Notes under the pieces: model-generated
What the model saw: the letters and a program-made list of their open reading frames with translations, nothing else
Database searches by the model: none
Told to the model about the DNA's origin: nothing
Assembly: GCA_963921195.1 (NCBI GenBank)
Contig: OY992537.1
Span: forward strand, 21,707,737-21,771,736
Direction: 5' to 3'
Length of the DNA stretch: 64,000 nt
From: Pegoplata infirma
Taxonomy: Eukaryota; Arthropoda; Insecta; Diptera; Anthomyiidae
Program-made: the position numbers and the translations under genes
Shown here: piece by piece, positions 45,462 to 55,257 of the stretch
Layout: the number at the start of each line of letters is the position of its first letter
How positions within the stretch are numbered: position 1 is the first letter of the stretch

Positions 45462-47741
45462 CCCAGCAAATTTTTGCATTACTAGTAATAAGTATAGTAA
45501 TTAGTAATAATTATTAGTATGCACTTACTCATTGCATGAAACACTACTTATTCTATAAAGGCCGTGAGACAAAAATAATTAGTGCCTACAAGCTTACGAG
45601 TAGGAAGATAAATAACTACTTACCTATAACGTGTAAAATAAGTAGTTACTTATAAGGAATAAAATAAATAGTTGCAAACAGAGTTTGAAATAACTACCCA
45701 GCAAAAAATAAACGAAGTGGTTCAAAAAGAATTACTGTTTCACTACATACAAAGTAGCGATAGGTGCCGAACTTCATATTCCGTAGGAAGTACTTTTAAA
45801 ATCACTTCCAAAAATGCTACAAAATAACAATAAAAACATCTTTCACCAGTTCTTTGCTTAATGATTTTGAAGTACCTTTTTTATATGTTCTTAGGAATCA
45901 AATCAAATCACCACAACATATGAACTTCTTCTTCAACTGAAACAATTAGAATGAGGGTGATACACGAAGTATGCATTTATTTATTTAGGTTTTGCATAAA
46001 TGGTGACAAAATTTGGTAATGGCATTTCTTTTCTTTTTATTTAGAGCAGCGATGCGCACACACATACTATAACATTTATGCTTGTGTGGGTAGTAGCAAG
46101 CGAAAAGTAAACAAATTTGCTCAAGCAACAGAATTTTATAGTGTATGTATGTTGACAGCGCACAAGCAGCATTTTTTAGCATATTCCCGCGGGAATAGGA
46201 ATTACAAAAATGCCCATGACTGATTTAGAGCTTAAAAAATTGAAAAGACGAAAATCGATTATTGATAAATTTTTCAAATTTCATATCTTATATCAAAAAA
46301 AGTTGGTCCTAAATTTAATAAATACATTTACGAACTAAAGCGGATTTTGCTGCATCACATTATTAAAGATTGTTTAAGCTTTTTAGAAAATTGAGGTATA
46401 GGCTTGTGGTCAAAACAAACTTGTGAATCAATTCGCCGTGAATTTTAATAGTTTTGTGATCTCTATAATTACTCCTTTTTTAATTTGAAGTATATACGTT
46501 AGATTATCAATGAAATTAATTTTTCTATCACGTAAGATTTTTAAGATATTCGCGTTTTAATATTGAAATATTTGGGTGTCCTCTATAACGTATTTTTAAG
46601 TTGCTCAAACACAATAGAACTAGTAAAAATAAGGCATCTTTATTCCAAATCTGGCATCCAAATTTTTCTATCGCGTACTGTTTTTGAAATATTAGCGTTT
46701 GAAACACTCAAACTCTACTGATACGCACTTATATTCTTTATAAATCACACTAAAATTTTCAAACGCGAATATCTCAAAAACAGAACATGCTTGAAAATTG
46801 TGGATTGCAGTTTTGGAATCAGGAGGTTTATTTTATATGAAATCAAGTCCTATTTCGTGGAAGCAACGTAAGAATACGTAACAGTGGACCCCTAAAAGTG
46901 CATTTTTTACTTTTTAACAGCGAATATCTCAAAAACGGTACGTACTAGAAAAATTTGGACGGTAGATTTGGAAGCAGGAGACCAAAATTTATAAGGACCA
47001 GTTAGAAATTTCACTGGAAGTTTTTTGCTGTCGAGCAGTGTTTTTAGTGTAAATAGTACAAAAAATACTCTTTCAATCAATCTTACAAAAATAAGTGAAA
47101 AAAGAACTTCTAATTTAGAAGTTCTAAATCACCAAATAAAAAAGACATAATCACACCCAAAATGCCAAGAAATGTGTACTTCTAAAGAAGTGATGAAAAA
47201 AGTGCTTCCAAAAGGTCAAGTTATATTAACATCCGGATCACTACTTCAGAGGTTGTGATAAAAACACTAGTGATATATGTTATACTTAAGTGTCAATCTT
47301 TCGCCACTGAAAAGTGGCGATAAAAAGAACATACTTTGTGTGTCACGCCCATATTAAATTCATCAATGTTTCAGTTGAAGAAGAAGTACATCTGGTTCAT
47401 AAGTTGTGGTGAATTTTGTAGTGAATGATAAACTCTTTTTTTGCTGGGTATTTATCATTAGATTATTCGTTTTCGCGAAACTTTAAGCTAAAAAGGTAAA
47501 ACAAATATTGTTTTTTTCTGATTGGACTTAATTTTCCAAAAGAACTTGCAAATAAGTATTTATTTTTAACATTCCCAATAAATTATTATTTATATTATTG
47601 CAAATAAGTACTTACATATTACAATATAAGCCACTAGTTGCTTTTTGGACTAAAGTAATGCAGTGGGTAATGAGTAGTTGTTATAAGTAATGTAATTGGC
47701 AGTCATTACTTTTCACAGCACATTACCTAGTTTTTGTTGGG
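45462..47741 (+). mobile_element. CCCAGC-family element, outer copy
   Basis: The left end cccagcaaatttttgcatta and right end acctagtttttgttggg are flanked by TA (45460-45461, 47742-47743). Its own DNA is 45462-45696 and 47449-47741. The left part matches the element at 20921 (gaaacacta..tattct.., ggc(c)g(t/g)gagacaaaaataa). A second element of the same end type (45697-47448) is inserted in it. Confidence 0.75.
45697..47448. mobile_element. CCCAGC-ended element nested in the outer copy
   Basis: It begins cccagcaaaaaataaacgaa and ends aactctttttttgctggg, with TA on both sides (45695-45696, 47449-47450). The inverted arms are about 250 bp and share caccacaacatatgaac...cttcttcttcaactgaaaca. The sequences just inside the ends differ from the outer family, so this is a distinct subfamily. 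Its centre (about 46190-47040) has repeated 'gcgaatatctcaaaaac' phrases, possibly another insertion. Confidence 0.75.
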
Positions 47742-47743
47742 TA

Positions 47744-48176
47744 CATACATTTTAAGGAACTAACATCACCACATTTACTAATAGGTATAACAAACTATCT
47801 GTAAAAAATCTTAAATTGTCAAGTTTTTTTTTTTATCTTTAACTGAAACGCCTGAAGTAATTCTTATCTAGTTTATATGCGTTTAGACAATATTAAACAC
47901 TTTTTGTAGAGACATTCGTAAATTGCTTTAAGAAATATGGTTTGACAATTGGAAAATTGTCGCTTTTTTTGAAGTCTCTGGAAACGATTTTAATAAAAAA
48001 CACCCACCCAATAAATAAATTGTTTATTGTTTAATATAAAATGTTTATAAATTTAATGAAATCATAAAAGTGCGTTAATGTTTATATCTCTTCTCGCTGT
48101 TTTATAATGTTGAGTAATAAAATTTAAATATTTTTAAGCGCTTGTGATAATTTTTTTTTTTATTTTTATTTTCTAG
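47744..48176. other. No gene; possible intron upstream of the exon candidate
   Basis: AT-rich sequence ending in a strong pyrimidine tract (tttttttttatttttattttctag) that forms a good 3' splice site at 48176. No upstream exon was identified in the window. Confidence 0.4.
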
Positions 48177-48266
48177 CCACATCACAGAGATGTAGAGCGA
48201 TCATCTGTGGAATTACCACAAACAGGCGTAGTGCGTAAGACAACGGAAAAGAAACAGGCGGTTTAG
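48177..48266 (+). CDS. Candidate terminal coding exon of an unidentified host gene
   Basis: After a pyrimidine tract and AG, an open frame of 29 codons runs to a TAG stop at 48264-48266. It begins PHHRDVERSS and ends TEKKQAV. The frame is hydrophilic and charged, with normal-looking codon use (gag, gtg, cag, gcg), unlike the I/F/K-rich chance frames nearby. The GC content rises just here, and it shows no link to any repeat in the window. It could be the last exon of a gene whose other exons lie outside. An alternative is an internal exon ending at a donor-like tgc|gtaaga (48229-48237). I do not recognise the protein. Low certainty: it is only 90 bp. Confidence 0.35.
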   Translation, partial: PHHRDVERSSVELPQTGVVRKTTEKKQAV

Positions 48267-48645
48267 ATCAAAAATGATTGAAAGAGTTTTTAAAACGGCA
48301 CATGTCAATATAAACTTCACTTTCATGATACCCGCAAGCTGATTTTTCCTGTCTCTATATTTAATCCTTCACTAGTTGGATGCTAATGTAGTCAGGGTGA
48401 CCATATATTCAAAGAATTTTAAGATGCAATAATGAGCCGGAAACACTAAGTTGAACAAATTCAAACAAAAACCTTGTCAAATTACTAGAAAAATCCCATT
48501 TTACCAATATTTGACAGTGTTCCTTGTTTTTTAACAAAAAAATTTCTATCGAAATTAAAATTTTTCTTTGTAATTTTACAATTTTTTTCGTAAATGTCCA
48601 AATTTCCAAGTTAATTTTACAAAAAAACTAGTTTAGTCACGAGAA
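48267..48645. other. No gene; possible 3' UTR then AT-rich DNA
   Basis: If the upstream exon is real, this would hold its 3' UTR. No canonical AATAAA signal was seen close to the stop; tatatttaatcc near 48356 is only a weak candidate. A 66-residue minus frame here looks like chance. Confidence 0.35.
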
Positions 48646-49094
48646 TTCCTTGTATGTATTATCGCATCAAAAAAGTTGTAAAAGTATTCTTAATCACACC
48701 AAAAGTGGCATTAGGTTACTGACGGGTTTTATTACTGGACATTATAAAGTAAATTATCGCTTGCATAATTTAAACCTTTGTGCATCGTCTTTGTGTCGAC
48801 TTTGTCTGGAGGAAGTAGAAACAACGCATATTGTGTGAGTGCGTCGCAATCTGTAGGATCATACGACGGTTCTAGGACAGGGAATTGCTCAATTCTGCGG
48901 ATATAAGGCTAGCTTCTCCATCCACTGTTATAATGTTCATTAGGAATATTGAACAGAGTTTGAATTTAATTTATGGATCTTGAAAATTGGACGGAGTTTG
49001 AATTAAATTTATGGATCTTGGCACGAAAGATCCATAAGGGTTGCATTGCCGGCCGTTAGGGCTAGATCACCCCTTGAATAATAAAAATAATAAG
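48646..49094 (+). pseudogene. Non-LTR retrotransposon 3' fragment (C-terminal zinc-knuckle region)
   Basis: The plus frame 48650-48838 includes 'SGIRLLTGFITGHYKVNYRL' and then 'CRLCLEEVETTH', the C-x2-C...H pattern that closes the ORF2 C-terminus of RNase-H-bearing jockey/R1/I-like elements. It runs into a stop before the last cysteine. The next 200 bp are untranslated and contain a tandem pair around 'gagtttgaat(t/a)aatttatgg' (48950-49020). The copy ends in a poor A-rich tail (aataataaaaataataag). It is a 5'-truncated dead copy, unrelated in position to the RT at 38481. Confidence 0.7.
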
Positions 49095-49379
49095 ATTCGA
49101 TAAAAGTGAAGCCAAGTTCACGTTAAAGAAATAATTTTCCGTTTTTGCAAAATTCATCAACAGTGATGCCAAGTAAATTGTCTTAAACGTGGATGCGTTT
49201 TCGGTTACACGGTTCATGTCTTTGTTAACATTTTGCTCTACCTGTCATTATTTTTTAAATATCTCCGTTTTAAGTTTTTTGAAAAAATATTTTTCCTCAA
49301 GTTATAAAAAATTTACTGAAACAGTTTCAGAAGCAAGTCTTTAAAATAAATATTTTTTTCATATATTTAGGGAAAGTTT
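49095..49379. other. No gene
   Basis: Short AT-rich stretch without frames or RNA signals. Confidence 0.4.
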
Positions 49380-50200
49380 CTTCGGTGCACTATGTGCCAG
49401 CATCCAAGAATTTTGGCCAAAACTAGAATACAGAGGATAGAAGTCTTTATAGTATGCCAAAAGAGGTTTAGGCAGTGGCTGATCGCAAATCTGGAATCAA
49501 AAATTTAAATTCAAAATGGCGGATTCAAAATGGCGGACATAAATTTTAAAATTTGAATATATAATACTTAAAATATTTGTTTATAAAGGATATGGCGACG
49601 CTGATTACCAATATGGAATCGAAAATTTAAAATTCAAAATGGCGATCAAAAATTTTTAAATTTGTATACATTGAACTTTATTTGTTTATGAGAGATATGG
49701 CGTCGCTCATTACGAATTTGGCATCAAACTTAATAAAACCGAAGTTTGCTAAGTCCAATACACCATTTAATAGGCCTTCAAAAAACCTTTCGATATGTAT
49801 GAAATGCTCATATAGCTCCTTTGGAACAGATATGAAAAAACGAAGTAATACCGTTTTCCCCCTCCCATTTCCCCTCTTTAACCACTGAGATAGCATCTAA
49901 AAAAAAACAGGTTAATCTTAGATTTCGACCTTCTATAACATACGTGAATTGAAGAACAATCGGAGTGAAAGTAATTTTATCTTCCGTGCTAGTGTAGAAG
50001 TGTAATCTGAACGCCATTTTTCAGTTACAGGACAATATCTCGAAAGTTTTTGAACGGTCGCAGACGGTCGCAAAATTCTAGTTAGGGGACATATTAAGGA
50101 ACACATTGGCATTAAAGGTTTTCCAATATCGTTTGGAGATTCTTGGAGATCGATGTTGAAATATGGCGATTTTCAAAAAAAAATCATTATTGTTTTGGGG
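49380..50200 (+). repeat. AAAATGGCGG dispersed repeat, copy 1
   Basis: It opens with cactatgtgccagcatccaa...ttttggcc and contains several 'ttcaaaatggcgg' and 'atatggcgac' modules with AT-rich filler, then 'atttcgaccttctataac'. The same order recurs at 52670-53400. Frames of 68-72 residues on either strand at 49678-49896 lie inside it and are chance, as both strands are open over the same bases. The class is unknown. Confidence 0.65.
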
Positions 50201-50394
50201 GAAACTTACCTTCTATAGGTAATTATTGAAGTGTTTTAGATTTTTATATGTTAATAAGTACTTTTGTAATGATTTCGGAATGATTTTCAGTCAAAAATTC
50301 TTTAATTTACAAAGTTTTTCTAATATATGTATTTTAAAAAAAAAAGTTGTAACAAAAAATCGAAATTTTGACTTTGACCTCTTGCCAAAGAAAA

Positions 50395-51186
50395 CAAGTA
50401 AACAAATTATAGTCGGTCAAGATCGACCATATAATACCATACGCCAAAGTTTCCCGGAAACTGGCTCCCAAGTTCAAACATGGACAGATTAGATCTATAT
50501 TTTGTCAAATCTTTAATATGTATAACAAGCACTCACAAATCAAATTTGAGTGGAATAGGTTTCATTTTGTTGACAATAAACCGCTTTAACTGAATATCGG
50601 GCAAAATTTTCCCAAGGGGCCTAAGTCCAAAACAGGTCCCATGATTATCAGATTCGATAAGGTTATTTAAGTACGCGTTTAACATACACAAACAAAATTT
50701 TAATTAAATATTTTCTATTTTCATGAAATTTGAGAGACTTATGTGAAAATCGGGAAGGTGGTTTGTATGCGGGCTACAAGAAGAACTGGTCCGATTACTT
50801 TAAAATTCGAAATGGTGATTTGTTTGGATGAAACATGATTACCTGCCAAATTTCGAAAAGATACCTATTAAAATGCGGCTATTAAAGTCCTTTGAGCCAA
50901 AACTAAAGAGGACCTTTGTATGGGGGCTAGGTCTAAATATAGACCGATGTTTTTCAGTTTATATAGGCTTCGTCCTTGGGCCAAAAGAGGCTTAAGTTTC
51001 AAATTCCAAGTCAATTAATAAAAAATTGCGACCTGTATCGGGTTTACACCGTTTAAATCGACTCAAAAAGTGATTCTAAGTCGATCGGTATACTTAAAAG
51101 TGGGTCTAGGACCAATATTTCGGGTAGTTACAAACATCAGCACAAACTCATTATACCCTGTACCACAGTGTGGTGTAGGGTATAAT
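50395..51186 (-). repeat. Dispersed fly repeat, minus copy
   Basis: On the minus strand the head is aattataccctacaccacac with the ccacactgtgg hairpin. Then come gaaattttggtcctagaccc-like sequence, 'gaccggttcttcttgtagcc'-like phrases, and a tail gatcttgaccgactataatt...acttg. It is close kin to the copy at 43230 but lacks the GTCCGTCC tract. Confidence 0.7.
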
Positions 51187-51269
51187 TAGTTAGCCACAAT
51201 ATTCCAATATTTTATTTACATAATATTGAACATTCCAAGATTTTGAAAACATCAACAGAATTTCGATGC

Positions 51270-51340
51270 AGCGAAATGGACTTTTGGCCAAAAAACGGAG
51301 ATCCTGGCCCACTGTGCGGTGGTAAGATTTTTTTCCATGT
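51270..51340 (-). repeat. Fragment of the ATGGCGG-repeat head
   Basis: On the minus strand, cacagtgggccagg...ttttttggcca resembles the opening of the repeat copies at 49380 and 52670 (cactgtgggccagcatcc...ttttggcc). It is a short isolated piece. Confidence 0.45.
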
Positions 51341-51479
51341 ATTTGGGAATTTCAATATTAAGCAATAAACTAAAGTAATTTCATTGCAGTTTAGAAAACT
51401 TCCAAACTTTTAGTTTAAAATTACTTAATTGTGGAAACATTTCTGAAATATTTTAAAGTTAATTGTGTCCTAAAATTTA

Positions 51480-51535
51480 GTAAATTCTTTTTTTGTAGTC
51501 TTCTGCAACCCGATTTTAACTTTTTCACTTGTTGT
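51480..51535 (+). repeat. Isolated tail of a dispersed repeat
   Basis: gcaacccgattttaac...cttgtt is a variant of the closing motif (cggtc..aagtcgaatttaac..ctacttg) of the TTATACCC repeats. No head was found nearby. Confidence 0.4.
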
Positions 51536-51539
51536 TTTT

Positions 51540-52669
51540 AAGATTTAAAGATCATAAGAAAAAAAAACTTTCTTAAAACTTGTTATCCCGGAAAGAAATT
51601 TCATAATTTAAGATAAGCCATCATCTCCTGCTCTAATGTAATAATACTAATTGCCATATTTTTAACTAAAAAACTGCCAATAGCTATTTAAATATTAAGT
51701 AGCCTGCTGCAAAAGGCAGACTTGACAACTGCCTCTGTAAGTATTGTTATTGTCAAAGGATCCGCACGAACTTTTATATAACTGAATGGTTGGAACAAAT
51801 CCAACCAGTCAAGTCAACATGTAGTGAACGACCACCTTGTAAACAAGTAACAACTTTTGGAAGAAAAAAAAAACCGATACTACAAGAAAAACAATCCATT
51901 GAATATGATGGCCATACATCATATTAAAAGTGACGCCTTTTTTGCGACTTCTTTATAAATAAGAAAAAATCCAAAAGAAGAATATATTGGCCATCATTGT
52001 GTGGCATGTAAAGAAAAACACCCAACCACTCCATAATGAAAAAGGTTAACATTATACGACAGGAAGAAACAAAAAAGCCAATCATTTTAAACAACGTTGA
52101 CGACACTAAACACGCATCGCCTCAACTTTCATTGCTGCCGCTGCTGTAATTAGTCATTGCGCGAATGAACTTTAAAAAAAAATTGACAACATTGCGGATG
52201 ATGATGACGCTGAAAATGCAATGCTGATGGTTAAGAAATTTATGCCCCATAAGAAAACAATGGTTTCCAATATAAAATTGATGGTTTCAGGCAGGAGTTT
52301 TAAGCCAAATATAAAATAAACACTTTAAGAAAAAATTTAGATATTTAACAATGATTCATTGTATAACCGAATTTCGGTTAAGACGTGTTCTGATTAGGTT
52401 AAAATGGAAAAAAGTCATCAATCTGAACTAAAAAAATAACTGTATACAGAAAAAAAAAATTGTTCTGTTGGAGCATTTTCACTTAAGAGTTTGTCGTATT
52501 GACAAAAAAGTTAATTGTATTGACAAAGAAAATAATTGAATTTTTATTTAACAACACAATATGCTTAATGATGAAATTAGTTGTTAATATGACAACGTTT
52601 TAAATAATAAGCCAACAATAGAAAAAAAAATAGGAATTTCAACTGGCATTAATTTTTTTAACCATTTCA
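51540..52669. other. Mostly unique DNA, no confirmed gene
   Basis: Sequence without clear links to repeats in the window. A TATA-like motif with possible start site lies at 51774-51815. A short charged frame, 'DDDDAENAMLMVKKFM', follows at about 52198-52310 but has no splice support. A 17-bp palindrome (taaccgaatttcggtta) lies at 52364-52380. Small undetected exons are possible. Confidence 0.4.
51774..51815 (+). promoter_or_regulatory. Weak candidate core promoter (TATA plus initiator-like)
   Basis: ttatataa is followed about 30 bp later by ccagtcaa, an initiator-like sequence, with a ggttgg...ccaacc hairpin between. The spacing suits a fly TATA promoter. No open frame follows convincingly, so this may be coincidence in AT-rich DNA. 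Confidence 0.2.
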
Positions 52670-53400
52670 CTGTGGGCCAGCATCCCTGAATTTTGGCCAT
52701 AAATAGACCGCTTAACCTATATGTCAAAAAAGTATTACATATGGGTGCTAAAGGACCGCTGATCACGATTCTGCAAAAAAAAATTTGAAAATTCAAAATG
52801 GCGGATCCAAAATGGCGGACAGGATTTTTTAATTATTTGCTTATTGTATTTACTATAATCATTGTCGATGTATTTGAGGTCGTTAATAACGAATATGAGC
52901 TCAAACTTTTAAAATAAAAAATGGCGGATCCAATATGGCAACAAATTTAAATTTAAGATTTTTTATATGTTGTCGCTTTTTGCTAAAACTTAGATTTTAA
53001 TGGTTTTTCGGATGTTGAAACTGATTTTGGAATTAAAGATTCGAAATTCAAAATGGCGGATCCAATATGGCGGATATGATTTTTTTCTTATTGTATTTAC
53101 TATAATAATTTTCGATGTATTTAGGGTCGGTAATTACGAATATGAGCTCCAATTTTTTAAATTCAAAATGGCGGATCCAATATGGCGACAAATATAAAAT
53201 TTTTTCTATGTTGTCTGATTTTAATGGTTTTTCGGATGCCAAACCTGATTTCAGAATCAAATATTCAAAATAGCGTATCAAATATGGCGGACAAGATATT
53301 TAAATTATTAATTAATATCACTAGGAAATGATTGCGTAACACGAATACGAACTCAGACTTTTTGAAATCAAAATGGCGGATCCAAAATGTAGGACATAGT
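52670..53400 (+). repeat. AAAATGGCGG dispersed repeat, copy 2 with internal tandem modules
   Basis: The opening cactgtgggccagcatccct...ttttggcc matches 49380. Then a module of about 240 bp is repeated roughly three times: 'aaaatggcggatccaa(a/t)atggcg', 'ttattgtatttactataat', 'ttcgatgtatttagggtcg', 'aataacgaatatgagctc', 'ggtttttcggatg'. Frames of 65-77 residues are products of these modules. Confidence 0.7.
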
Positions 53401-53634
53401 ATTTTAAAAAAATGTATAATGTATACATTCCTAAGTTTTTATAAATCCCTCTTTTTGCTTTTGTCAAAAAATTGTAATAAAATATTTCTCTTTTAAATGC
53501 GTCAAAAAGTTAATATATCTAGTGGGATATTTAAGAGAGAACTCTTATTTCCACCTAGCATTTGGCATTCTAAATGTACAAATAATGCTACTAGCTTACA
53601 ACTTCACAAAAAGTATTAAAAATGTATCGCCAAA

Positions 53635-54185
53635 ATATGCCCGCTTAAATGCGTTCCAATTTATAATGTTTAGCACTAGAGATATACGCTCAAATTTTTT
53701 GTTCATGAGTGATAAGTGAGTGAGACATTTTTTGTGTGAGTGATTCGTAGTGAGTGGCATTTTTTGCGTGAGTCAAAATTATTTAATTGTGTTGATATAT
53801 GCCCGCTTAAATGCGTTCCTAGTTTTAATGTTTAGCACTAAAGATGGACGATGGTCAGGCGAATCAAGCGTGTCTCAAATTTTTTGTTCGTGAGTGACAA
53901 GTGAGTGAGACATTTTTTGCGTGAGTGATTCGTATTGAGTGACATTTTTTTGGGTGAGTCAAAATTAAAAAAGTGTATTAATTTAGTTTTACAATTTTTT
54001 CGTGTTTAAAATGTTTAGCGGGAGTTACGCGTGAGCGGGAGTAACACGTGATTGGTGTTTTCCTTACTCACATAAATAGTGAGTAAGTGTGAGAAAAAAA
54101 AAAACGATTGAGTAAATTATGTTTTTTTTTGCATGAGAGTGAGTCATCGTGAGTCAAAATTCACTCACGCGCTCATCTCCAGTTA
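53635..54185 (+). repeat. GTGAGTGA-rich tandem duplication
   Basis: A unit of about 162 bp (53635-53796) beginning atatgcccgcttaaatgcg is repeated at 53797-53965. It contains 'gtttagcacta(g/a)agat', 'aaattttttgttc(a/g)tgagtga', 'gtgagtgagacattttttg'. Further gtgagtg copies follow to an inverted end at 54163-54181 (actcacgcgctcatctcc). The 'ctagagat' start and 'catctccagt' end suggest an inverted-ended element; limits are uncertain. Confidence 0.6.
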
Positions 54186-54333
54186 TCATGCCAATGTTGT
54201 CAAAACGGGAAATTTTTTATTAGAAATTAATAGAAACAAAAATATCAAAAAAAAATTGAAGTTCCATTTTAGGGCATTTCTAAACGCCATATTTTGGTTT
54301 ATTGCCTCTATGTCAAAAGATTATGAACGGTCG

Positions 54334-54538
54334 CACACACTCACAGCAAAATACGGTTGTCTCAACCGTACAAGGTTCCAACCTCAGATTGAGGTTGCGG
54401 CAACCGGTAAATAAACGGTTGTAGCAACCGACAATTTACAGTTGTGGCAACCGGCAAATTCCGGTTGCAGCAACCTCAAATAACGACATTTGCCGGTTGT
54501 AGCAACTGTACTGCCGGTTGCTCCAACCAGAGCTGTGT
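54334..54538. mobile_element. Short palindromic element rich in GGTTG..CAACC
   Basis: The ends cacactcacagcaaaa and agagctgtgt form a short imperfect inverted repeat. Between them ggttg(t/c)(a/g)gcaacc palindromes occur about eight times in both orientations (for example cggttgtagcaaccg, gccggttgctccaacc). Minus and plus frames over it are repeat products. Confidence 0.6.
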
Positions 54539-54734
54539 TTACTATATTTTCAATATTATGCCAAAATATGAAATAAAATTCCAAAAATAAAACACATTTT
54601 TTTATTTTTTTTTTGCTTTTTTTTATTGTTTAAAAAAAATATAGTTTTACTAATGACTTATACTAAAAATACTAAACCAAATGTTACATTTTTAGGTGGT
54701 TTTAATTCGTTTGCTAAAAATCCGATACAAAGAG

Positions 54735-55257
54735 TTCTTCTTCTCAGAAACTGAGACTTTTTCTAAAGGAAAAATGTTTCCAAATCTGAGAATTTTTCTT
54801 TAGGAGAAATGTCTCAGAATCTGAGACTTTTTCTAAAGGAAAAGTATTTCAGAATCTGGTTCTTTTTCTATGAGAAAAATAACTCTGAATCTGAGAGTTT
54901 TTCTATAGGAAAAATCTGAATCTTTTTCTATAATAAAAATGTCCCAGAAAAAGTCATAGATTCTGAGAAAGTTTTTCTATAGAAAAAGTCGCAGATTCTG
55001 AGACAGTTTTTCTACAGAAAAAGTTTCAGATTCTGAGACAGTTTTCTGTAGAAAAAGCCTTAGATTCTGAGACAGTTTTTCTATAGAAAAAGTCTCAGAT
55101 TCTGAGACAGTTTTTCTATACAAAAAGTCTCAGATTCTGAGACAGTTTTTCTATACAAAAATCTCAGATTCTGCGACAGTTTTTCTATAGAAAAAGTTTT
55201 AGATTCTGAGACAGTTTTTCTATAGAAAAAGTCTCAGATTCTGAGACAGTTTTTTAA
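54735..55257. repeat. 35-bp satellite array 4, degenerate mixed-orientation edge
   Basis: Forward but decayed units (ctcagaatctgag with ctaaaggaaaaatg) run to about 54950. They are followed by about eight reversed units (gtctcagattctgagacag with tttttctatagaaaaa), then a flip at 55258. The order is forward, reversed, forward. Confidence 0.85.

Noticed and set aside
49678..49896. Overlapping open frames on both strands (68 and 72 residues)
   Set aside because: Both lie in the ATGGCGG dispersed repeat and neither shows protein-like conservation between repeat copies.
52584..52796. 70-residue minus frame
   Set aside because: It covers the start of the second ATGGCGG repeat copy, and the related copy at 49380 is not open in the same way.
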